The notes: a model not told the origin generated them from the letters alone. 64,000 nt of DNA from Alcaligenes sp. SDU_A2 (GCF_038237375.1 NZ_CP151273.1:1178001-1242000), one strand, 5' to 3'. Positions 15,426 to 23,352 are shown, numbered from the stretch's first letter. Translations and numbers: made by a program.

Positions 15426-16121
15426 ATGTCGAATTTTCAAACCGATGCCCTGGGCGTGCTCAACGGCCAGTCTCCCTATGCTGATAAGGGGTTCGCGGAT
15501 GTGACCGTGGCACCACCTGCGAGCATTCCTGTTGGCCAGGTGGCGCGCTGGGTCTCCACCGTTGATCGGTACGCGCTCGAATATGGCGATGCCGGCACCG
15601 GCGCTTGGGAGCTGGTGGATGACAACCGGCAGGCAACGCTGTACACGGCCGACGGCGAATACAGCCTGGGCACAGTGCACAACGGGCAGGAATACGACGG
15701 CCTGGGCCCGCTGCCTGCCTGGCTCAGCACCGATGCACCGGCGGCGCCAGAACCCACACTGAGTGATCTGCGCGAGCTGCAGCTGGCATTGGTGAACGCA
15801 GGGTTTGAGCAGGCGGCCGTCGCCCTGACCAGGGGTTACCCCGAGGCCGAGCGCTTGACTTGGCCAGTCCAGCAGGCCGAGGCACTGGCGTGGGCAGCAG
15901 ACCAGACCGAGCCCACTCCCTATCTGGACGGCCTGGCCGCTGCCCGGGGCATCGCTGTCGAGGATATGCGACAGAAAACTCTGGACCAGGCGCAACTGTT
16001 CCTGCAGTCGAGCCAGCAACTGGTCGGTACGCGCCAGCGGCTGCGAGACCAGATCTATGCCGCAAAGACCGCCAAAGCCATTAAAGCCGTCGTCTGGCCG
16101 GAATCAGGCGGCCAAGCGTAG
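15426..16121 (+). CDS. Tail fibre assembly protein (DUF4376-like)
   Basis: This 231-residue protein follows the fibre locus, where assembly chaperones normally lie. N-terminal part: 'ADVTVAPPASIPVGQVARWVSTVDRYALEYGDAGTGAWELVDDNR'. C-terminal part: 'QQAEALAWAADQTEPTPYLDGLAAARGI' and 'DQIYAAKTAKAIKAV', as in DUF4376 fibre-assembly proteins. ATG 15426 is chosen because 'caggag' lies 9 bases upstream and the longer frame would start inside the shufflon. Its 3' end overlaps the recombinase gene by 18 bases on the opposite strand. It lies outside the inverting region, so all fibre variants would share it. Confidence 0.8.
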   Translation: MSNFQTDALGVLNGQSPYADKGFADVTVAPPASIPVGQVARWVSTVDRYALEYGDAGTGAWELVDDNRQATLYTADGEYSLGTVHNGQEYDGLGPLPAWLSTDAPAAPEPTLSDLRELQLALVNAGFEQAAVALTRGYPEAERLTWPVQQAEALAWAADQTEPTPYLDGLAAARGIAVEDMRQKTLDQAQLFLQSSQQLVGTRQRLRDQIYAAKTAKAIKAVVWPESGGQA

Positions 16122-17090
16122 CTGCTCAGCCTGCGCGCGGCCGAGCTTGCTACGCATGAGTTTCTGCGCGAGATCTCGCCCGCGCGGGTGAAAATATCGC
16201 TGCAGCATGCGGGTGTCTCGGTGGCCGGTTACCTTGGCCAGCTCATGCGCGGGGAACACGTCGGCCAGTCTGGACGTGGCCTCATGTCTCAGATCGTGCA
16301 GACGTAGGTCCAGGAAATAGGCGCGCACGGGGCGGCGGCCGTACTGCCGGCATAGGGCGCCATAGGCGCGGCGCGCGCGCTCACGGGCGCGGGCAAATGC
16401 CCGGCTGACGGATCCCGCTGATACGTCGAATATGCGGCCGCGCAGCGGTTTGCCGACGAGCCATTTACGCAGCGCGTCGCGGGCGAATGGCGTCAGCGGG
16501 ACATACCGGGTATCGCCGTTTTTGGTGTCCTGCAAGGTGATGACGCCGTGGGTCAGGTCGATCTGCTCGCGTGTCAGCGTGACGATCTCCGAGCGGCGCA
16601 TGCCTGTCTCAACAGCCAACGCCACGATTGTAGGCAGGCATTCTGAGCGGGTGTGTTTCAGGATCCAGTCGATTTCCGAGCGTGGGCATTCGTCGGGACT
16701 CACGCCGTACAGGCGTATCTGAGTGAACAGGCGGCGGTCGCGCGCGTCATTGACGGCTGGCCGCCGCACCAGTTGCACGGGGTTGGCCAGCCAACTGTAG
16801 CCCCAGTCTTTGCGCGCCACGGTGAATAGATGCGACAGCAGCGCCATGCGCCGGTTAACGGTTGCCGGCGCCCGTTCTTGCATCCAGTCATCGCGGATGC
16901 GTTGCAGATCCTGCTGCGTGATTCTGGCCAGGTTGCGGCCGGCCAGCAGCGTGCCGGTCCAGGCGCGAACCAGCGACCGCTCTTGATACGCGGATTTTTT
17001 TAGGGTCGACACCTCCAGCAGGTAGCGTTCCATGGCCTCGGCGAGGGTGGGGCAGGAGCGGGATAGACGGCGCTGGCGGGAGGCATTCAT
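16104..17090 (-). CDS. Tyrosine recombinase, probable shufflon (Rci-like) invertase
   Basis: This 328-residue phage-integrase-family protein has the full catalytic set: Arg about 165 in 'TGMRRSEI', Lys 190 in 'QDTKNGDTRYVPL', His265-x-x-Arg268 in 'LHDLRHEA', His290 in 'TGHRD', nucleophile Tyr299 in 'QRYFHP'. The N-terminal SAM-like domain (about 12-100) is present. The 'LHDLRHEA...GHRDTRML.RY.HPR' block resembles Rci of plasmid R64. It faces the tail-fibre sites, is far from either att site, and is distinct from the P4-type integrase at 20800, so acting on the fibre sites is the best reading. A second phage integrase is the alternative. Confidence 0.82.
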   Translation of the reverse strand: MNASRQRRLSRSCPTLAEAMERYLLEVSTLKKSAYQERSLVRAWTGTLLAGRNLARITQQDLQRIRDDWMQERAPATVNRRMALLSHLFTVARKDWGYSWLANPVQLVRRPAVNDARDRRLFTQIRLYGVSPDECPRSEIDWILKHTRSECLPTIVALAVETGMRRSEIVTLTREQIDLTHGVITLQDTKNGDTRYVPLTPFARDALRKWLVGKPLRGRIFDVSAGSVSRAFARARERARRAYGALCRQYGRRPVRAYFLDLRLHDLRHEATSRLADVFPAHELAKVTGHRDTRMLQRYFHPRGRDLAQKLMRSKLGRAQAEQLRLAA

Positions 17091-17183
17091 AGGTAAATCT
17101 GCGTTGTAGGCCGTACAGAAAATTGTTTCAACTGTGGATTTTTACAGCCGCCAGCAGGGCGGCATATTTTTTGGGGAGAGGAA

Positions 17184-17531
17184 ATGGAGCCGACATCAAG
17201 CGCAGTATCGGCGGGAGTAGCCATGGGAGCGGTGGCGGCAACGTCGCTGCTGCCTGGCGTGAATGGGGATGCGCTGATCGGGGCATTCGCAGGGGCCGTA
17301 GTGTTCGCGTTGCAGGCCAAGGATCTGGGACTGCTCAAACGAATGGCGTACATGCTGATCTCCATATTGATCGGCTATCTGGGCGCCGGGGAGGTCATGA
17401 CGCGCACGGGGCTACAGAGCTGGACATTGGCGGCGTTTGGGCTGTCGGCGACGGTTGTGACGCTGGCCTTGGTGGGCATCGACAAAATCAAGTCGTTCGA
17501 CATCACCAGTATTTTCAAACGGGGGTCATGA
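17184..17531 (+). CDS. Putative holin (first membrane protein)
   Basis: This 115-residue protein has three or four hydrophobic segments (about 5-25, 30-47, 51-72, 80-102) and a basic C-terminus ('GIDKIKSFDITSIFKRGS'). It lies at the head of the lysis block holin, second membrane protein, lysozyme, Rz, Rz1. It would form the pore that times lysis. A strong ribosome site 'ggggagagga' precedes ATG 17184. Family assignment rests on topology and context. Confidence 0.72.
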   Translation: MEPTSSAVSAGVAMGAVAATSLLPGVNGDALIGAFAGAVVFALQAKDLGLLKRMAYMLISILIGYLGAGEVMTRTGLQSWTLAAFGLSATVVTLALVGIDKIKSFDITSIFKRGS

Positions 17532-17532
17532 C

Positions 17533-17817
17533 ATGATTGGCTTCTTTGACTTTGTGTTCGTTTGCGTCGCGGTTTTGGCCAATGCGTTCACTGCCGGCCG
17601 GTTGATCTGCTATCGACGGGGTTGCGCACGGTATCGACTCGGAGTCTCGTTTCTGGCGTACGTGCTGATCGTCTGCTCAGGCGGGCAGGCGTTGGACGCT
17701 CTGTTCAATCACAACCCGGCAACGCCCTGGGAGGCCGGATTTGCGGCGGTCATCGCGGTGCTTGTGTGGCGCGCGCGTGGCAACGTTGCCTGCATTGTGC
17801 GGATCGCACACGACTGA
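17533..17817 (+). CDS. Putative 3TM holin-like membrane protein
   Basis: This 94-residue protein has three hydrophobic segments. The pattern 'NAFTAGRLICYRRGCARYRLGVSFLAYVLIV', then 'GGQALDALF' and 'PWEAGFAAVIAVLVW', is typical of the small 3TM phage holin family found beside another holin. It may be a second holin or an antiholin. It starts 2 bases after the previous stop. Confidence 0.72.
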   Translation: MIGFFDFVFVCVAVLANAFTAGRLICYRRGCARYRLGVSFLAYVLIVCSGGQALDALFNHNPATPWEAGFAAVIAVLVWRARGNVACIVRIAHD

Positions 17818-17826
17818 AGGAAAGAC

Positions 17827-18402
17827 ATGCAAAAACTGATTGATTTGTTTTCGGGCCTTCTGGCCCTTTTTTTTCGTCCGCAGAAACCGGAGCAGGCTAC
17901 ACCAGAGCCAGAGAAGGCTTCGCCTACGGGCATGTCACCTGACGGCCTGGCCATCCTGCAGTATTTCGAGAGTTGCCGCTTGGATGCCTACTGGGATGCT
18001 GACGGCAAAGTATGGACCATCGGCTGGGGTGACACGGGGCCAGATGTCGTGGAAGGCCTACGTATCACTCAGGCGGAGGCCGACGAACGTCTGAAGCGCC
18101 GACTGGCCCGCGAGTTCGTGCCTGGTGTTCTGAACGTGCTGACTCGTCCAGCAAATCAGGCGCAGCTCGATGCCATGATGGACCTTGCATACAACATCGG
18201 CGTCTCGGCATTTCAAGGCTCTACTTTGTTGCGCCTGTTCAATGCCGGTGATCAAGCCGGGGCTGCGGAACAGTTCCCGCGCTGGAACAAGTCAGGTGGC
18301 AAAGTCCTGCTGGGCCTGCGCCGTCGGCGCGCTGCAGACCGTGCGCGTTTCCTTGGGGCAACAGGAGCAGAGGCAATCAAGACTGGAGCGGCTATTCAAT
18401 GA
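17827..18402 (+). CDS. Endolysin, GH24 lysozyme
   Basis: This 191-residue T4-lysozyme-family muramidase cleaves peptidoglycan at lysis. Catalytic Glu about 48 ('QYFESCRLDAY'), Asp about 57-59 ('WDADG') and Thr 64 ('VWTIGWGDT') are present, followed by 'QLDAMMDLAYNIG' and 'GLRRRRAADRARFL'. The N-terminus 'LIDLFSGLLALFF' is hydrophobic and short, which may act as a weak membrane anchor or signal-arrest-release segment. The gene overlaps the Rz-like start by 4 bases. Confidence 0.9.
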   Translation: MQKLIDLFSGLLALFFRPQKPEQATPEPEKASPTGMSPDGLAILQYFESCRLDAYWDADGKVWTIGWGDTGPDVVEGLRITQAEADERLKRRLAREFVPGVLNVLTRPANQAQLDAMMDLAYNIGVSAFQGSTLLRLFNAGDQAGAAEQFPRWNKSGGKVLLGLRRRRAADRARFLGATGAEAIKTGAAIQ

Positions 18403-18650
18403 TCGAACTCATTATTGGCCAGGCCTGGCCCTACGTGTTGGGTTTGCTGGCTCTCGTCGCTGGCTGGCTCACGGCCAAGCGGACAGGGCAGCAGGAAGGG
18501 CGCCGCGAGGCGGAACAAAAACAGGAAAAGGCGGACATGGCCGCCGTGGAGGTAGGACGTGATGCAGCTGAAACGATTGAGCGCTTGGATGATGATGCTG
18601 TGCGTGACCGTGCTCGCGCTCGCCGGATGCGCAGCACCGAGGGGCGGTAG
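18399..18650 (+). CDS. Rz-like inner-membrane spanin
   Basis: This 83-residue protein has one N-terminal membrane helix ('WPYVLGLLALVAGWLTA', about 9-25) followed by a charged helical coiled-coil stretch ('EGRREAEQKQEKADM' and on). This is the layout of an i-spanin that spans the periplasm to meet the outer-membrane lipoprotein coded within its 3' end. It is short for an Rz. Confidence 0.8.
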   Translation: MIELIIGQAWPYVLGLLALVAGWLTAKRTGQQEGRREAEQKQEKADMAAVEVGRDAAETIERLDDDAVRDRARARRMRSTEGR

Positions 18651-18900
18651 CTACTGCGCTGCTGCCCAGCGTCCTTTTCAATGGCGCTCAGACGCCGAGA
18701 TCGACGCCACGCCGATCAGGGTGGTGCGCTATGTGGAAACGGAGGCTGAGACTTGGGAGCGACTGTGCCGCATGGAGCGCCCTACCCGGAAGGAGTTCAA
18801 GCAGGAGTACTTTGCTTCGCCAGATGGGCGCAGGCTGCGTGCCCCGGATCTGGGGAGGGCGGTGGGAGAGTACATACAACAGCCATCCCCAAAATTGTAG
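18562..18900 (+). CDS. Rz1-like outer-membrane lipoprotein spanin
   Basis: This 112-residue protein starts inside the Rz gene in another frame, the classical embedded/overlapping Rz-Rz1 arrangement. The signal peptide ends in the lipobox 'LAGC' with the lipidated Cys at about residue 23. The mature part is short and contains 'SYCAAAQRPF'. Together with the Rz-like protein it fuses inner and outer membrane at the last step of lysis. 'ggaggtagg' upstream of ATG 18562 supports the start. Confidence 0.82.
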   Translation: MQLKRLSAWMMMLCVTVLALAGCAAPRGGSYCAAAQRPFQWRSDAEIDATPIRVVRYVETEAETWERLCRMERPTRKEFKQEYFASPDGRRLRAPDLGRAVGEYIQQPSPKL

Positions 18901-18953
18901 AAGTCGCATACACTGCACTTACTGCGTTTTCTAAATATTATTAAGCACTGACC

Positions 18954-19709
18954 ATGGCCGCCCGACAAAACTGGGATTTCGCTTTGCATATCAAAGGGGT
19001 TTCTTTGAAAACCCTGGATATGTCTCGTCTCGCGGAATACATGAAAGAGTTTGCGGCCCTGATGGGAGAAGGGGCATCGCCAAAGTTCGCTGGAATTGTT
19101 CAGGGCAGCGTAGTTATGCGCGCCCGCGATTGCAATGAGCATATGGGATTAACTCGACAGCGATTGTTGTCAGCGGTTAATGACGAGGCCCCGGGTCATT
19201 CTGCCTACCAGAAGATCGAAAACCTCATGCGAAAGGATGGAGCAAGAGGCGACATTATTGATAGTCAAAAAAGCGTCATCCTTAGCTTTGATTCCAGGAA
19301 GGCTGCGAACGATGATGTACGTGAAATAATCATCCACGACAACGGTGAGATTGACGGAACAGTTGTTGGTATTGCTGGGGCCGATGACACAGCGCATGTA
19401 AGATTGCAAGTTTACGGTGGGAAGGTAGAGACCGTTACTGTCCGTGACATGGCATTAGCGAGAGAGCTTGCGACTCGGTTTCGGCTGGGGCCTGTTCGTG
19501 TTTATGTTCATGGGACTTGGAAACGCACAAAAGAAGGGGTATGGGAGCCCAATAGGATTTATGCCGATCGTATTGAGGATTTGGATTCTGATAGCGTTCA
19601 TGATGTTTTTCGCGAGCTTGCAACCATTCCAGGTAACGGCTGGAGTGACGTCAAGGACGCCAATGAACTATGGAAAAAAATAAGAGGCTTGGATGATAGT
19701 AGCCCTTGA
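18954..19709 (+). CDS. Hypothetical protein, paired with PIN-domain gene
   Basis: This 251-residue soluble protein does not belong to a family I recognise. It is charged, without signal or membrane segment; the middle has beta-strand-like runs ('DDVREIIIHDNGEIDGTVVGIAG', 'AHVRLQVYGGKVETVTV') and then 'RFRLGPVRVYVHGTWKRTKEGVWEP'. Base composition is lower in GC than the phage late genes. It lies past the lysis block at the prophage end, where cargo genes accumulate, and overlaps the PIN gene by 17 bases, so the two are probably made together. Confidence 0.72.
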   Translation: MAARQNWDFALHIKGVSLKTLDMSRLAEYMKEFAALMGEGASPKFAGIVQGSVVMRARDCNEHMGLTRQRLLSAVNDEAPGHSAYQKIENLMRKDGARGDIIDSQKSVILSFDSRKAANDDVREIIIHDNGEIDGTVVGIAGADDTAHVRLQVYGGKVETVTVRDMALARELATRFRLGPVRVYVHGTWKRTKEGVWEPNRIYADRIEDLDSDSVHDVFRELATIPGNGWSDVKDANELWKKIRGLDDSSP

Positions 19710-20202
19710 TGCGAACTGCTTGGTTGCTTGGTCGTCTCGAAATAACCCAGATAATGTAGCCCGTCTCGACGAGCTGCTTAAAACGGTGTCGGATGCTCGC
19801 GGGAAGATCATTATCCCCGTTCCTTGTTTGGCCGAGTATTTAGTGCATCTTGGTGACGCAACAGAGGCTTGGTTTGCTGCGCTAGAAAGAAAGAGCAGCG
19901 TTGTGCTTGCCCCGTTTGACAAACGCGCTGCATATGAGTGCGCTCTCATCGATAGGAACGCGATATCGAACGGCAGCAAGAGGGCCGGTCGCTTAGACGC
20001 TTGGCAGAAAATTAAAATTGACCGGCAGGTTATTGCTATTGCAAAAAACCACTCGGCCAAAGAAATAATCTCCGAAGACAAAGAGGTTCGTGCTGAGGCC
20101 ATCTCTATAGGACTGAGAGCCCGTGCGTTAGACGAATTAACTCTTCCCGATTCGGCTAGGCAGAATTTAATACCGCTCGAGCCTATGGGTGATCAGCCTT
20201 AA
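19693..20202 (+). CDS. PIN-domain protein, possible ribonuclease
   Basis: This 169-residue protein has the PIN layout: 'MIVALDANCLVAW' with the first metal-binding Asp at residue 6, 'VPCLAEYLVHLGD' with the conserved Glu, 'KIDRQVIAIAKNHSAKEIISEDKEV' with later acidic residues. PIN proteins are Mg-dependent RNases, often toxins of toxin-antitoxin pairs or parts of defence systems. The partner at 18954 is much larger than a normal VapB antitoxin, so an ordinary VapBC pair is unlikely. Lysogen-expressed cargo is plausible. Confidence 0.75.
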   Translation: MIVALDANCLVAWSSRNNPDNVARLDELLKTVSDARGKIIIPVPCLAEYLVHLGDATEAWFAALERKSSVVLAPFDKRAAYECALIDRNAISNGSKRAGRLDAWQKIKIDRQVIAIAKNHSAKEIISEDKEVRAEAISIGLRARALDELTLPDSARQNLIPLEPMGDQP

Positions 20203-20221
20203 CTTACGCAGAATCCCGGAC

Positions 20222-20245
20222 AAGCCACCTACGAGGTGGCTTTTT
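20222..20245 (+). terminator. Terminator after cargo pair
   Basis: A 9-bp stem AAGCCACCT / AGGTGGCTT with a 3-base loop is followed by T residues; it closes the PIN-domain transcript. Confidence 0.85.
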
Positions 20246-20578
20246 CGGACAAAAGTCCGCATCCGTAAGTAGACCATGACAGGCATTATGCCCCCAGATT
20301 GTGCCTGCCATGACAGTTTCCTCAGAACAGTACCGTGTTTGGGCAGACCGAGTGAATGGACTCCAAGACTGGGCGAAGATGGTTCTGAATGCCAACCTAA
20401 GATAAGCTCCAGGCACAAAAAAGCCCGTACTATTGCGGGCTATATATATCGTGGTGTGACTTTTTTGTGACCATAAGAGGCACAAGACCAAGGTAATTCA
20501 TATCAAAGAAAAATCGGATAGCGACGGAGGGTATTGATAAATAAGGGTTTTGTTTGCTTTGGTTTATATGCGGCAAGA
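20246..20578. other. Prophage right-end intergenic stretch
   Basis: No gene is supported here. It holds a second hairpin at 20422-20441 (AGCCCG ... CGGGCT) whose T-run is on the minus strand, and AT-rich DNA leading up to the tRNA fragment. Short open frames on both strands have no ribosome site and look spurious. Confidence 0.5.
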
Positions 20579-20636
20579 CTCGAAATCAGGCGTACGTGCA
20601 AGCGTACCGTGGGTTCGAATCCCACCCTGTCCGCCA
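20579..20636 (+). other. attachment site: 3' half of tRNA-Ser(CGA)
   Basis: The sequence starts in the anticodon loop (CTCGAAA, anticodon CGA at 20581-20583), continues through a class II variable arm (TACGTGCAAGCGTA), T-arm (GTGGG TTCGAAT CCCAC), acceptor strand CCTGTCC, discriminator G typical of tRNA-Ser, and CCA. The 5' half does not pair and is missing. This is the usual footprint of integration at a tRNA anticodon loop. It is the junction between the prophage and the satellite with its integrase. Confidence 0.85.
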
Positions 20637-20671
20637 TTATTTAGTTCAAAGCAGTACAAAGAAGTCTACAG

Positions 20672-20705
20672 AACCCGCATGTTTAAAAGCATGGCGGGTT
20701 TTTTG
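20672..20705 (+). terminator. Hairpin terminator downstream of tRNA fragment
   Basis: The stem ACCCGC-ATG / CAT-GCGGGT (with one bulged G) is followed by TTTTTTG. It stops transcription coming through the att junction before the integrase. Confidence 0.75.
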
Positions 20706-20739
20706 TTGCCCGTAATGTCCATCAAGGTTCGTTGACAGC

Positions 20740-20799
20740 GACGGTATTTGGACGGTATCAATGACGGTATGTGTAACTACCGTCAATCGAGATACCGTC
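20740..20799. promoter_or_regulatory. Left integrase arm-type sites (GACGGTAT repeats)
   Basis: Five copies of GACGGTA(T): 20740-20747, 20751-20758 and 20763-20770 direct; 20778-20784 and 20792-20799 inverted. The last touches the integrase start codon, so the integrase could repress its own gene. Two further copies lie at the other end of the element (31472-31491). Confidence 0.72.
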
Positions 20800-21963
20800 A
20801 TGAAGCTGAAAGACACGGCTGTCAGGCAGGCCAAGCCAGGGGATAAGCCCTACAAGCTGACCGATGGCACAGGCCTGTACCTGCTGATAAATTCGGCGGG
20901 CAAATACTGGCGCTATGACTACCGTTTTGACGGTAAGCGTAAAACGGTTTCGTATGGCGTCTACCCTGTTGTCACGCTGGCGGCAGCCAGAGAGCTACAT
21001 ATCGACACCAAGCGCCAGATCAACTCTGGCATTGATCCTATGGCGACACGACGGGATGAGCGCGCAACAGATCAAAACACTTTTCAACATGCCGCTGAGC
21101 AATGGCGTAAGCATTGGCGCACTGGCAAAACCGAAAAGCACGATAAGGACGTATGGCGACGGCTCGAGGTGGACGTATTACCTACCTTGGGGGCGATACC
21201 GTTGTCTGAAATCACGGCGGCCCATGTGCGTGATTGTGTGAAGGCCATCGAAAAGCGTGGAGCTATCGACATTGCCAAGCGTCAGTTGCAGAAGTGCAAT
21301 CAGATTATGCGATTTGCCGTGGTTCATGACCTGGTGGAGCGCAATCCGGTTGCCGACGTTCAGCCGTCAGATATTCTGCCGGCCAGGAAGAAGCGCAATT
21401 ATTCCCGCGTAGATGCCAAGGACTTACCGCAGTTGCTGCGTGACATTGACGCCTATATAGGCAACGAGCACACCCGCCAGGCACTTTGGCTGATGGCTTT
21501 GACGTTCGTGCGAACGTCTGAGCTGATTGGGGCGCAGTGGTCAGAGTTCGATCCAGACGCCGCCCGTTGGGTGATCCCAGCCGAGCGCATGAAGATGCGG
21601 ACACCCCATATTGTCCCCTTGAGCAATCAGGCGCTGGCCGTGCTGGAGAAGCTGCAAGCTATTTCCTATGGCCGGGAGTTCGTCTTTCCTGCTGATACCG
21701 GCAAACCCACACACATGAGCAATAACACGATCCTGTACGCCTTGTACCGCATGGGCTATCGGGGGCGCATGACAGGCCACGGATTCAGGGGAGTGGCATC
21801 GACTATTTTGCATGAGCACGGTTGGCCACATGAGCATATCGAGCTGCAATTAGCACACCAGGAACGAAACGAAATAAGCGCAGCCTACAACCATGCCCTG
21901 TATCTGGAGCCGCGAGCTAAAATGATGCAGTGGTGGGCGGATCATATTTCTTCAATGGAATAG
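20800..21963 (+). CDS. int: P4-type integrase (tyrosine recombinase)
   Basis: This 387-residue protein has an N-terminal arm-binding domain of the DUF4102 type ('KDTAVRQAKPGDKPYKLTDGTGLYL', 'FDGKRKTVSYGVYPVVTLAAAR') and a catalytic domain with Arg238 ('LTFVRTSELI'), His327-x-x-Arg330 ('GHGFRG'), His353 ('LAHQER') and Tyr363 ('AAYNHALY'). It integrates the satellite into tRNA-Ser. The start 20800 gives the standard family N-terminus; the frame from 20761 would be translated from the arm-site array. It stands directly inside the att site, as in P4-like islands. Confidence 0.92.
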   Translation: MKLKDTAVRQAKPGDKPYKLTDGTGLYLLINSAGKYWRYDYRFDGKRKTVSYGVYPVVTLAAARELHIDTKRQINSGIDPMATRRDERATDQNTFQHAAEQWRKHWRTGKTEKHDKDVWRRLEVDVLPTLGAIPLSEITAAHVRDCVKAIEKRGAIDIAKRQLQKCNQIMRFAVVHDLVERNPVADVQPSDILPARKKRNYSRVDAKDLPQLLRDIDAYIGNEHTRQALWLMALTFVRTSELIGAQWSEFDPDAARWVIPAERMKMRTPHIVPLSNQALAVLEKLQAISYGREFVFPADTGKPTHMSNNTILYALYRMGYRGRMTGHGFRGVASTILHEHGWPHEHIELQLAHQERNEISAAYNHALYLEPRAKMMQWWADHISSME

Positions 21964-21972
21964 GGGAAGATA

Positions 21973-22767
21973 ATGGCAGAAAAGATTAGTGAAAGTGATT
22001 TTTTTCAATCAGTAATTCGCGCTGATGCGGAGCGAGTGGATCTGATATTTTCCTCCCTGGATGGTGATCTTATGTCGGGTTATCGAGGTGATCTAAGGTT
22101 TCACCCGGAGACGGCAGGTAGAATTAAAGAAAAATTTATTGAGCTTAGAAAAGAGAAATGGGATGCAGATCTAGATTGGCTTAAGCGTGAGGCTAGATCG
22201 TTTGTTGACGGTATACGAGATATTGCACGAACGGCGCCAGCGACTCAAAAATATGAACCAGATAACCAAAGACAGAGAAAAGAGCGTTTAGAGTCGATCG
22301 GCAAACATGTAAATGCTTTGGCTGACCTTATGAATGATGCTGATAGCATGGCTTTAGGCTGGCTTCTGGTGCAGTTCTTTGCTATCCATGAGAACGATGA
22401 CGAGCCGGGAAAAGACCCGATGAAAGCTCAGGCTATGGCCTTACATACTCGTAAGTTTTTGCGTGAGATTTTGCCCGATCTGGGCCTGGCGGCTATCGAG
22501 GCAAGTAAAACTCTTCCTCTGGCAGATCGACCTAATCCGTACTTAACGGCTGGGTTAATCCTAAATCGTAGATTTTATGATGCTGGCTTGCTGGAGCATT
22601 TCAAACCAGAAAAGAATAGCTTTGGCTGGCTTTGCATGTCAGAAATGATGATGCTCATGGGGGCTGAAGATAGTGATAAAACATCTTATTGGCTGCGTAA
22701 AACCATCGAAGACCCTGAGTCAACAACGGCTTGGATTGAAGGTTTAAGGAAGAGAGCGGTCGAATAG
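21973..22767 (+). CDS. Hypothetical satellite protein, unknown
   Basis: This 264-residue protein starts 9 bases after the integrase stop with 'ggggaag' as ribosome site. It is helical and highly charged ('RIKEKFIELRKEKWDADLDWLKREARSFVDGIRDIAR'), with no signal peptide or clear membrane segment. Base composition is AT-richer than the integrase, with Lys/Glu/Asn-rich codon use, suggesting separate origin. It lies between int and alpA, a place where satellites carry accessory genes such as phage-interference functions. I do not recognise the family. Confidence 0.7.
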   Translation: MAEKISESDFFQSVIRADAERVDLIFSSLDGDLMSGYRGDLRFHPETAGRIKEKFIELRKEKWDADLDWLKREARSFVDGIRDIARTAPATQKYEPDNQRQRKERLESIGKHVNALADLMNDADSMALGWLLVQFFAIHENDDEPGKDPMKAQAMALHTRKFLREILPDLGLAAIEASKTLPLADRPNPYLTAGLILNRRFYDAGLLEHFKPEKNSFGWLCMSEMMMLMGAEDSDKTSYWLRKTIEDPESTTAWIEGLRKRAVE

Positions 22768-22782
22768 GGCAGCAGAGAAACC

Positions 22783-22810
22783 GAGGGGGAAAAAAACCCC
22801 TCATTTTATT
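22783..22810 (+). terminator. Terminator after int-accessory unit
   Basis: GAGGGG / CCCCTC stem with an A-rich loop followed by ATTTTATTT. Confidence 0.75.
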
Positions 22811-22888
22811 TCACCTCGTTTTTTTTGGATAAAGAGAACGAAACGGAAAGAATGAGTGCCATGTACAGCGCCTTTCAAGGAGATTCAC

Positions 22889-23089
22889 ATGGCACCCAAC
22901 AATTCCACCCGCATCATCCGCCTTCCCGCCGTCATTGACGCAACCGGCCTTGCCCGCAGCACCATCTACAAGGGCATGGCAGACGGCACCTTTCCTCAGA
23001 GCATCCAATTAGGCCCACGCGCTGTAGGCTGGCCTGAAAGCGTCATCCAGAAGTGGATCTCCGACCGCATCAACTCCGCTGGGCAATAG
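22889..23089 (+). CDS. alpA: AlpA-family transcriptional regulator
   Basis: This 66-residue AlpA/excisionase-like protein has a winged-helix of MerR type: 'IIRLPAVIDATGLARSTIYKGMADGTFPQSIQLGPRAVGWPESVIQKWI' is the diagnostic pattern, with 'RSTIY' in the recognition helix. In P4-like elements and PICIs, AlpA activates the satellite's early genes or integrase. ATG 22889 has 'aaggag' at 7 bases; the frame from 22856 is longer but lacks support. It opens the control/replication block. Confidence 0.9.
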   Translation: MAPNNSTRIIRLPAVIDATGLARSTIYKGMADGTFPQSIQLGPRAVGWPESVIQKWISDRINSAGQ

Positions 23090-23100
23090 GGGGGGCGGAC

Positions 23101-23316
23101 ATGGAGACCAAACAGAATATGATCCTGCGCACCTTGGCCGAGCGAAGCTTGAATCGCTTCGAGGCTGAGCGCCTAGGGGACCATTGCCTTCATAGCACCA
23201 TCTCCACGCTGCGCGGCCTGGGCTACCAGTTCCACACGGTATGGGAGACCGTCCCCACCAGGTTCGGCACAGAAGCGCGTGTGAAGCGTTACTACCTGCT
23301 GCTGGGGGGGGCGTGA
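23101..23316 (+). CDS. Small winged-helix phage/satellite protein
   Basis: This 71-residue protein starts 'METKQNMILRTLAERSLNRFEAERLGDHCLHSTISTLRGLGYQF', a helix-turn-helix with wing ending in 'RVKRYYLL'. Such short proteins are common behind alpA in mobile elements of Pseudomonadota. It probably binds DNA. It is 11 bases after the alpA stop with 'ggggggcgg' upstream. Confidence 0.7.
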   Translation: METKQNMILRTLAERSLNRFEAERLGDHCLHSTISTLRGLGYQFHTVWETVPTRFGTEARVKRYYLLLGGA

Positions 23317-23352
23317 AAGTGGCTCTCAACCCACCCGGCTATCGAAACAGCA

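Noticed and set aside
15181-15504. Plus-strand frames crossing the D cassette and the start of the fibre-assembly gene
   Set aside because: They are complements of the minus-strand fibre cassette and lack ribosome sites.
18954-20202. Simple VapBC toxin-antitoxin pair
   Set aside because: The upstream partner is about 250 residues with no AbrB, RHH or Phd-like DNA-binding start, unlike any VapB.
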